DNA from: Erythrobasidium yunnanense
Taxonomy: Eukaryota; Basidiomycota; Cystobasidiomycetes; Erythrobasidiales; Erythrobasidiaceae
Assembly (NCBI GenBank): GCA_001600175.1
Contig: BCJC01000001.1
Coordinates: forward strand, 4,201,652 to 4,265,651
Length of the DNA stretch: 64,000 bases
Direction of reading: 5' to 3'
A model generated the notes under the pieces. It had not been told where the DNA came from. It saw nothing but the letters and a program-made list of their open reading frames with translations, and ran no database searches. Position numbers and translations under genes: made by a program. This document shows, piece after piece, positions 56,570 through 64,000 of this stretch (positions are counted from its first letter, which is position 1; each line of letters begins with the position of its first letter).

Positions 56570-57774
56570 ATGCTCTCCCTCAAGGCTACTGTCCTCCTCG
56601 GCGCTCCTCTCTTGGCTGCTGCCTCCGACATCCTCCCTTCCCGCATCCAGCGACGCGCTGCTCTCCTCGAGCTCCTAGAGCACCAGCACGACAGACGTCA
56701 GAACGAGAACTATGGCAGCAACCCTCCTCCCATCTGCAACCCCCAAGCCGGTGACAACGATGCCAGCTTTAACGAACTCGCTGCTGGACAAGCGTTCCCT
56801 GATGCCGTCTATTCCTTCACCTACGAGGCCAAGGATGCCAAGGACCAAGCTTGTCTCACAGCTGGTAACTGCCAGACCGCGTGCATAGCCGATGCCTGTG
56901 AGTTGTGCTTCCTGCTCAATAAGCATATTTTGGTGCCTTGAAGCTGATCGATGGTAACTTATCAGCCGTCTGCTTCGGATACACCTTCTCTGCTGGTTCC
57001 TCGCCCGTCTGCACCCTCTACGGAGGATCTGCCTACGGAGGCGCCGTCATCACCACTGTTCCTTCCGGCTTCATGTTCCTCCAGAACGCTGGCTCCACCG
57101 GCGAGGGTGGTGAGACGGTCGCTACTTGCGCTACCAAGGGAGTTGGGTACGTCTTTTATATTATGACAATTCCAACTCTCGCTGACAGGCTGTGAACAGT
57201 TTGGACCAGGCAGCCGACAACGGTGCATGCGACTGCGGCCCCGGTCGTCACCTCGGATCCAGCGCCTTCGTCTGCGAGGCCAACGCTGTCCCCGCTGGTG
57301 CCGTTTCTCAACCCAAGCCTCTCGAGAAGCCAGTCACATTCTCCGTCCCTGTCTCATGGTCCAACAGCATCCAGGGTGTACCCGCCGTCATGACCCCGAA
57401 CCAGTGCGCTGCTACATGCCTCGCCGATAGTACGTAGCAGACTTCTAAATTCTCCAGAGAAGCTTGGCTAACGACTTGCTTCCGCATCAGAGCTGTGCCA
57501 GGCCTACCTCCTCAAATCTGGAAGTGAGCTCAACAGCTGCTGGAAACTCGGCAGCGGTGGTGTCTACGCAAGCCCCCAGAACGATGCACCTACCGCCTCT
57601 GGATCCAGCATGACCAAGAGACAGGCTGCTACTGGTACCCAGCTCGGTGGCTCTGGCTTCACCTTCGGTCAGACCCCCGACAGCACCCTCGTCAACAACG
57701 CCGATACACCTGCTCCTTCCCAGCGTGCCCGCATGATGCGCACCAAGAGAGGCAACAACCACTCTCAGTGGTAG
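56570..57774 (+). CDS. Secreted Cys-containing protein with dibasic processing sites
   Basis: Four exons from MLSLKATVLLGAPLLAAASD (56570) to TAG at 57772-57774; about 345 residues. A signal peptide is followed by RIQRRAALLE, a Kex2-like RR site. Two PAN/apple-like repeats are visible: QACLTAGNCQTACIADAS with VCFGYTFSAGSSPVCTLYGG, and MTPNQCAATCLADKLCQAYL with ELNSCWKLG. Further dibasic sites occur near the C terminus (MTKRQAATGT, MRTKRGNN). The codon use is strongly biased to C-ending codons, unlike most neighbours, suggesting high expression. PAN/apple folds bind protein or carbohydrate. A wall protein or effector are both possible; no homologue is identified. Confidence 0.7.
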
Positions 57775-58737
57775 ACGGTCACTCGCAAGAGGATCATCTC
57801 CATTTTGACCTTGACCTCCCCTTCCCCTTCCATGTCAGATACCCTCTCTTGAGTCCTAGGGTTTTTATATAGTTTGTTTAGTTGGTTTGTGCTTTTCTTT
57901 TATTACGACCCCACCCCACTTCTCCTTAGACAGCTCGACGCATCCTTCCTTACTGCCTCGCGTCTCTGTGTAGATAGGGTAATTCCTTAGGGAAACATCG
58001 TCTGCAACCGAATGTTTCCCGCAAATCTAGAGCTTTTCGGGTTTCTCACTCATCACTGCTCTTTCTTGCGAAGCCTTCTTGTTTTGCATCGTTCTCTCGT
58101 CTGACTCTACTACTAACTGAACAACACTTGCATAAGCGCATCTGACTCTTCACTACAATTTTATCTACAGACAAGATAGCCTCTCGCACTAAACGCACAC
58201 TTGAGTGTTAACGACTTCGTCGAATGCTCGCTGACTGCAGGTGCAGCTGCTGCAACCCAGCGGGATCTGCGCAACTCTCCAAGGATTTCAAACGCATAAC
58301 CGCAGCGCCCGCGCAGCATCAGCAGCGTGATGCCTGCGCAGGGAACGCGAGAGGGCTTTGACGCGTTCCAACTGTTCTCGGGCGGCGTGATACTGCTCTG
58401 CGCCGTCATGCCAGCTAAACTCATATCATCCCGACATACCTTTCATGCTCTAGAAACTTTGGCTCGCAAGCGCTACGCGCGTGGTCGGTCTTGCATGCCT
58501 TTGCAGCCAGCGCGACTTTTCTCTGAAGACACGCGCCGAGTTGCTTGTACGCGCAAGGCAGGGCATAGTTGGTATGCACCACCTAACGAAAGAAAGCTCG
58601 AAACCTACGTCTACATGGAGAATCATCAAATTTCGAAAGTCTCGACAAACAAGCTGATTTACAAACGAAGCCGCCTGAAGGCCCTCTGCGAAGCGTCCAA
58701 AGATCCACCTTCACTACTGGTCTTGTCCTAGGCTTTT
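57775..58737. other. 3' and upstream spacer
   Basis: Almost 1 kb. The first part is a T-rich 3' region of the secreted protein gene (TTTTTATATAG and TTTTCTTTTATTACG near 57860-57905). The rest leads to the next gene; open frames here (58161-58424 minus, 58327-58731 plus) show no motifs. No RNA gene is recognised. Confidence 0.45.
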
Positions 58738-60697
58738 ATGGCGCGTCCATCATGCTCGCAAGAATGCAGAACACGAAAACGGCCGCGGACAAGCGCCTCA
58801 CGTGCTTATCTCAAGACCTCTCTAATATCCTCTCTGCTCTTCGCCGTAGCAGCTGCTGCTCATGATGTGGATACTGGATTTCCATACGCTCCGCTACCGC
58901 AATGCAAGCCGAACGAAGGTCTCTGTCCGAAATATCCTGGCAGCGTCGAGTTGCGAGTAAGCTGATTCGGAACGCACGATTCAACCACAGTTGCTGAGAG
59001 AAGCTCTTCTGTAGTGTGTAGACTTTACCGCACCGGAGACGTGCGGCGGGTGTGTCACAGATGGAGTCGGCCTGGACTGCTCGACGGATTCTACCACCTT
59101 CATGCATGGATGTACGAGACGAGGGCAGTGTACAGGATGCCGGTGAGCGCAGCTCGCAACGGTTACAAATGCTTAGCGACCCCGCTGATCGATGCTCTGG
59201 TCTGACAGCTGGCAGCGAGGAGGCCTGAACCAATCGCTTAGCTTACCGGACTATCTGCTCTGCTCAATCACACATTCCGCACCTATGAAGCGGTTGAAAA
59301 GGGATTTACGGACTGAACCGGTGCTCAGCTTCGCAAGATCGCTATCTGAAAACAAGCTCAACACCATTCCCTTGGCGGCACACATCAAGCAGGATCAATA
59401 CGCGTCTGAAGAGACGCCAAAGGAGCTTGCTCGAGCCAAAGCAAGGAAGGAAAAGACCAAGAAAGCGGAGCTTGAGAAGCGGAAGGAAGAATGGGCAAAA
59501 CAGGATGCAAAGCTATTGAAGGAGGCCGATCCCGAAGATTCGGTCACCAAACAAGAACCACAACCACGACGAGCGTATAGTTTCGATATGACCCGACCAG
59601 AAACCCTTCCCGATCCGCCTGCCTGGCTCGTCACCTTTCTCAGGCAGTATATGTCGACATTCCCAAGGACGATAGATAACGACGCCCTACTGGGATGGAT
59701 GGACCGCTTCAGGGAGCCGCTGCTGCAGGCAGCCGAGCTGCGAAGCAATCTGATAGCGAAGAAGATGGCAGAGCTTAAGCGGACAAACGCAGAAAGGTTC
59801 AAGAATGCCCTTCCACCAGCAGCACCGAAGGGCCTCAAGAAAACACTTACAAAGAAGGAGCTATTATTGCAGAGGGAAGCGGAAGAGCGTCCTCGTCATG
59901 ACTTCTGGAATTCTGTGCTAGAGCAGACGATAGGGAGAACGCAACGTACGCGGCACCTGATCAGTCAACAATATATGGATACACTCTGGGAGCTCGTCAG
60001 TCGAATAGTGACGGTTATACAGGTGGAGCAGGATGAGAAGGATAGGTTGAACCATCCCAGGCCCGATCAAAGGAGGGCAAGCCCGAAGGTCCAGATTCCT
60101 CTAGTACCTCAGGAGGAGGATATCAACAAACACGATACCCCTGCACAACGACCGGAACTCCCTCCTCTCAAAGCGGAGAATCTACCCTCTCCTCCTGATT
60201 CGCTGCAGACTATAGTAGCGGATCGCTTGTCCACCGTACCGCTTTCCACAAGCGATGCGCCTCTCGTCGAATGGGTCCGCTCACTAGCAGTGCCTATTTC
60301 TCAAGCTATGCAGTCGTCGCGTGCAGATGCCGCTTTCCCAGCAGCCGAGACGGTCAACGACGAGCCTTTACGCTATCTTCTCGATCCGCAGAAGCAGCAA
60401 CAATTCAAGAATACTCTATTGTCCGATGACGATGTGCCAGGCATAGCAATGAAGCGAGGATCCAGCTTTGGTACGGAAGACTCTGCTATCTGGTATAGGA
60501 TCTTAGGAGAAATTACGACCACGACTACGCCTGTCACGAAGTTACGAGGCGATATCATCGATGCACTATGGGAGTTGGTAGCTAGAGTAGCGGCGAAAGC
60601 AGCCTCGTCCTCGGAGCATCGGCATCAACAGAAAGCAAAGCCTAAAGCACAACGCCAGTACCACCCCCGTCAAAGGGGCGCTAGAGGATTGAAGTAG
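58738..60697 (+). CDS. CPL1/PriA-like Cys-rich domain fused to a duplicated unknown domain
   Basis: Exons 58738-58956, 59015-59142 and 59209-60697 sum to 1836 nt, 611 residues. A Arg-rich start precedes a hydrophobic segment (TSLISSLLFAVAAAA), a signal peptide or anchor. The Cys-rich module then reads QCKPNEGLCPKYPG, CVDFTAPETCGGCVTDG, LDCSTDSTTFMHGCTRRGQC and C, matching the spacing of CPL1/PriA-type fungal secreted domains (CVD, CGGC, DC). After a dibasic KRLKRD the remaining 460 residues are charged and contain two copies of one unnamed domain: LPDPPAWLVTFLRQYMSTFP ... TLWELVSRIV, and LPSPPDSLQTIVADRLSTVP ... ALWELVARVA. The end is Lys/Arg-rich. An internal ATG at 59286 (MKRLKRDLRT) could start a separate protein from the same locus. 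Confidence 0.65.
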
Positions 60698-61098
60698 TGA
60701 CGTGCGGAGTTCGGTTGTAAGATTATGGTGGCGGTTGATGGACATTATTAGAGGGAGCTGGTAGTGACCACAGTAGGGAGTTAGAGAGTTTACATTATGT
60801 GTTCTTGAGCAAAGCGTATGACAGTTGTTGTACCGATTGAACGTAAAGCAAAGCAGTCCGTTTCCCGTCTGCTGTCCTAGGTCCGCTTGCTGCAAGACAG
60901 GACGGCTCAGTCGCAAAGTTACGACACTATCATATCCCAGGGCATGACATTAATGCAGCCAGCAAATCGGAACCCTTTCCGCGACCGCGATAAGGTGAAC
61001 TTGCACAGCATTGCGGATAGTGAGTACGACTGCTACGATTGGAACCACCATGCCCCTTCACCTACACCATGACTGTTGTGCTATGGTCAGTCGGGCTC
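60698..61098. other. Convergent 3' spacer
   Basis: About 400 bases between facing stop codons of the CPL1-like gene and the SGNH-like gene. Nothing recognisable beyond 3' flanks. Confidence 0.45.
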
Positions 61099-62622
61099 TC
61101 AGGTGAGCTTCTTGAGGTAGTACAGCAGCATTTGCGTGTAAAGAGTGTTGCCGATTTCACCGGGGTGTATAGCGTCCAGGACTGTCGAAATTGTACACCT
61201 CGGTTACTGTCCTCTCGTGTCAGAAAAGCGATTCACTCACAATCGCCTGTGTATCCAGCTTGCACCGATCCGAAATCGAATAATGCATGATCATGCTGGG
61301 GAGCTACCTCACGGACTATTGCATTTAGCTGTTCGCCTTTATTGTTGGCATACGGTGTTCGAGAGATATTTCGGGTTCCAGGCGGCGTCTGGTTCATGAA
61401 CCTGCATTCCCAGTAGAGACGATGTAATCAGAGGACTGTTTGCATGGAAGTCTAAAGCATGTCATTCGCTCACCAATCCCCTTCGTCAACTCTGACCTGG
61501 TGCAGTAAGCGATACAGCTTCTTGGTCTTCGGGAAAAGCGTATCGAGCTGATCCAAGCTCGAATGGAGCTTTCTCCGGAACTCAGACAGGTATTCAAGAG
61601 TAAGCACGTCCGAAGGTGGCAGATCGGCTATGGCGTCTAGGAGGTTGGCGGCATTGAGGTCCCACATCCTGGCGGGTCATTTTGCGGTCAGGAGTGCACA
61701 TCGAGAATGCTTTAGCGTCGAAGACTCACAAGGTATGGAATATCATCAGATCAGGCGATACGCCTACTCTTTCCAGGGCCATCGCAATCAAGGGTAGTCT
61801 CTGGTCCAATTCTCTAGGCTGTGTTCCATTGAGCGCAACTCGAAACAGCTGATCTTTGCCCATACTCGAATACGTCATGAAAGACCATATCGTTGTATTT
61901 CCAAGCACTTTGGGCAATTGACAGTGATGTGCTGCAGCGAGCTGTGCTCCTGCCGATTCGAGAGTGAGCAGATCGTACGGTGGATGCTTGAATTGGCGAT
62001 AAGTAAGTTTGCCGTTCAGAAGGCTGCAGGCGTGATCTATAGCTCCTCTGTCCACGCTATCGCCTATCGAGACTATCGTCTTGTCTTTCAGATAGCCCAG
62101 ACGATCGCTTCCGGGGTCCGCGTATAGCTCATCTTGATATGATGATGTGGTATTCTGGCCTGTCAAGGTGGTGATGTACTCGTCCAGCAGGTTCCACCCG
62201 TCGCCGTAATTCTGATATTCTCCTCCCTCTAAGCCCGTCTTATTCTCCTGTGTCAACGAATCTAGCACATCCAAGTGCAACCACCTTGCGCGTCTGTGTA
62301 TCGGCACCTCTTCCCGCCTATCGATCTGCAGGAAGCCAGGCTGGGCATAATAGTCTAGGTCCGCATGCGTATCTGAGGCCAGTACAGAGGTATGGAGCAA
62401 GCGTTGGAAGCTATGCGATACGGCTGGTGGTATAGCCTCCGGGAAGACGAAGCTTGCTAAGCCTACAAGAGCTGTCGCAAGAATGGGAAGCGCGAAGAGG
62501 TGTTTTCGAGAGACTCTCGAGGTAGAAATCACGCCGGCGAAGTCGTCGTCGCTAGTGCTGAGCTCCTCGTCTTCTCTGTCGCCAATAGCCTCATAGCGAA
62601 GGGGCCCAGGCATGACAGACAT
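61099..62622 (-). CDS. Type II membrane SGNH-hydrolase-like protein, copy A
   Basis: Four or five exons from MSVMPGPLRYEAIGDREDEE (62622). A 42-residue acidic cytosolic head is followed by one transmembrane helix (LFALPILATALVGLASFVF), so the large domain should be lumenal or outside. SGNH features: block I TIVSIGDSVDRGAIDHACSL with the GDS serine, NTTIWSFMTYSSM, SPDLMIFHTLMWDLNAANLL, and at the end DAIHPGEIGNTLYTQMLLYY, giving the catalytic D-x-x-H pair. These are typical of SGNH or PC-esterase-like acyl transferases and esterases of the secretory pathway, often modifying glycans. N-glycosylation sites (NTTIW, NGTQ) are present. A second copy follows upstream on the same strand. The substrate is unknown. 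Confidence 0.75.
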
Positions 62623-63149
62623 TGTGTTTGTGCCGCGTGTGAAACGGCTCGATAGGACAGTATTGACAGCGTTGTAAGGGCAGGGATGTGAGCATCATGA
62701 AGTCGTTCTTCAGGCTTTTGATTAATAGCTGTCATTGTCGCGCTCAGACCGTACGCTCATTGCCGTTAAGGCCTGTTCTGTTTTGGCTGGTCCGTGGCCA
62801 TGGCTTTTCCCCCAGGACTGTACGAATGCTGAAGAAGGGGGCATGGTTGATAGGCAAGAGACCAGCAGCTGCAGATGAGCGTCGTTAAAGACTTTGTAAA
62901 GACGATGGCAGAGCGATAGAAGGGATGGTCAATTAGCAAGGGATCAGAAAGCCTCATTCAGGCCAACACGAAGGAAGAAGTCTAGGTTGCTGTATTGTTA
63001 CGCTATTGCTACATGGGGGCACTGCCGCTTGTACTGCGATACTGCACTGCAGGACTACTCTCACATGACATGGAACTTAGGGTGTATAAAACGACGCGGA
63101 GAAACGACTGTGTACATGAATGAGTACTTGTCTGCATGTGAAAGATTGC
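62623..63149. other. Spacer between tandem SGNH genes
   Basis: This 527-base interval holds the promoter of copy A and the 3' flank of copy B. Nothing else is visible. Confidence 0.45.
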
Positions 63150-64000
63150 TCAGGTGAGCTTCTTGAGGTAGTAGAGCAGCATCTGGGTATAGATTGTCTT
63201 TCCTACACCACCAGGGTGTATCGCATCTTGGACTGCCGCACTCACACATCAACATCCACACCCTAACTATCAACAAAAGACGAGAGAAGAACTCACAGCC
63301 GATAGTATATCCAGCCAAGACGCTTCTAAAGTCGAACAGGCTGAAATCATAGCTTGGAGCCAAGGAACGGACGATTGCATTTAGTTGTTCTCCTTTATTG
63401 TTCGCATAAGGAGTGCGGGAGATGTGTTGTGTGCCTTTCGGCGTGTGAGCCATAAACCTGTTTCATCACACCATGCTTCTCTCAGCGCCCTCCCTTTTTA
63501 CACCTATCAGGAAAGATGGTCTAGCTCACCAGTCCCCTTCGTCCACTCGGACATTGTGTAACAGACGATACATCTTCTTCGAGCGTGGGAAGAGCGTGTT
63601 GACCAGCGTCAAGGTGGACATGAGTTTTTGGCGGAATGCGACGAGATAGTCGATACTGAGCGCTTCGGACGGAGGGGCGTTGGCGATTGCGTCCATGAGG
63701 TTTAGAGCGTTGAGATCCCACACGCTGGATATTACAGCCCGAGTCAGCGATGGTCATCGATAGAACGTGGATGAGACTCACAGAGTATGAAAGAGGATCA
63801 GGTCAGGAACCACGCTCGCTTTCTCAAGAGATTGCGCAATCAATTTCAGTCTCCTGTCCAATCTCTTTGGATATAGGTTCCCAAGCGGAACTTTGAACAA
63901 CTCTTCTTCCGCCATGCTCGAATAGGTCATGAATGACCATATACTCGTGTTTCCCCACTTCTCGTTCCGGGGTAATTGACAATGATGAGGTGATGCTCTC
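63150..64000 (-). CDS. SGNH-hydrolase-like protein, copy B (partial)
   Basis: The 3' half of a gene that starts beyond the right edge. Exons read HHCQLPRNEKWGNTSIWSFM, TYSSMAEEELFKVPLGNLYP, VVPDLILFHTL, MWDLNALNLMDAIANAPPSE, VRVDEGDW, MAHTPKGTQHISRTPYANNK, DFRSVLAGYTI and finally DAIHPGGVGKTIYTQMLLYY with LKKLT at the stop (63150-63152). Exon borders and nearly all motifs match copy A, including the D-x-x-H pair. It is a clear tandem paralogue. The N-terminal anchor and GDS block are not in the window. Confidence 0.78.

Noticed and set aside
58327-58731. Plus-strand frame of 134 codons before the CPL1-like gene
   Set aside because: No signal peptide, motif or consistent splicing; it ends just before the next gene and looks like random sequence.
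1-64000. Search by eye for tRNA boxes, LTRs, terminal inverted repeats, CRISPR-like arrays
   Set aside because: No B-box-like sequence in a tRNA context, no paired long repeats and no regularly spaced repeats were found.

Overview
The window is a compact fungal nuclear segment. About thirty protein genes lie in 64 kb (roughly one per 2 kb), nearly all cut by short GT-AG introns of about 45-80 nt, many with a CTGAC-like branch point. The gene set (PriA/CPL1-type secreted Cys-rich domain, TRAPPC13, PP4R1, SIKE-family protein, fungal siderophore transporter) points to a basidiomycete with a small genome. A small-genome Pucciniomycotina such as Mixia would fit, but that is an inference from gene density and style only. 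I see no transposon, LTR element, virus-like element, tRNA, rRNA or CRISPR array. No gene cluster with a single shared pathway is evident; most of the window is ordinary housekeeping.

Left part (1-17.2 kb): two tandem secreted GH114 glycosidases (-), an F-box-like protein, an Inn1/Fic1-like C2 cytokinesis protein and a TRAPPC13 homologue (+), then a PA-TM-RING ubiquitin ligase, a single-pass membrane protein with a very acidic tail, and an RRM/RGG RNA-binding protein (-). A 1.9 kb gene-poor gap lies at 13.36-15.24 kb.

Middle (17.7-39.9 kb): mitochondrial ribosomal protein bL34m (-), an unassigned gene and an O6-methylguanine-DNA methyltransferase with a long N-terminal extension (+), an unrecognised gene (-), a small membrane protein (+), a siderophore-iron transporter (-) with three exact ATCAGATAA GATA sites upstream, a very long PP4R1-type phosphatase regulator (-), prefoldin subunit 5 (-), an unfamiliar multi-pass membrane protein with a Cys/His tail (+), RhoGDI (-) and adenine phosphoribosyltransferase (+).

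Right part (42-64 kb): ribosomal protein uL29/RPL35 (+), a cytochrome b561-domain protein (-) divergent from a cytochrome P450 (+), a SIKE/FGFR1OP2-like coiled coil, RPB9 and a CAMK-like kinase (all -), a secreted GH26-like hydrolase, Isa2, mL46, a secreted Cys-containing protein with dibasic sites and a CPL1-like protein carrying a duplicated unknown domain (all +), and two tandem SGNH-type membrane proteins (-), the second cut by the window end.

The strongest unusual points are the CPL1-like protein fused to a duplicated unnamed domain, the iron-regulator-type GATA cluster, a 9-nt microexon completing the P450 haem loop, two GC-AG introns with the same donor, and the multi-pass protein with an apparent reading-frame slip. 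All exon borders were inferred by eye from frame continuity and family motifs.
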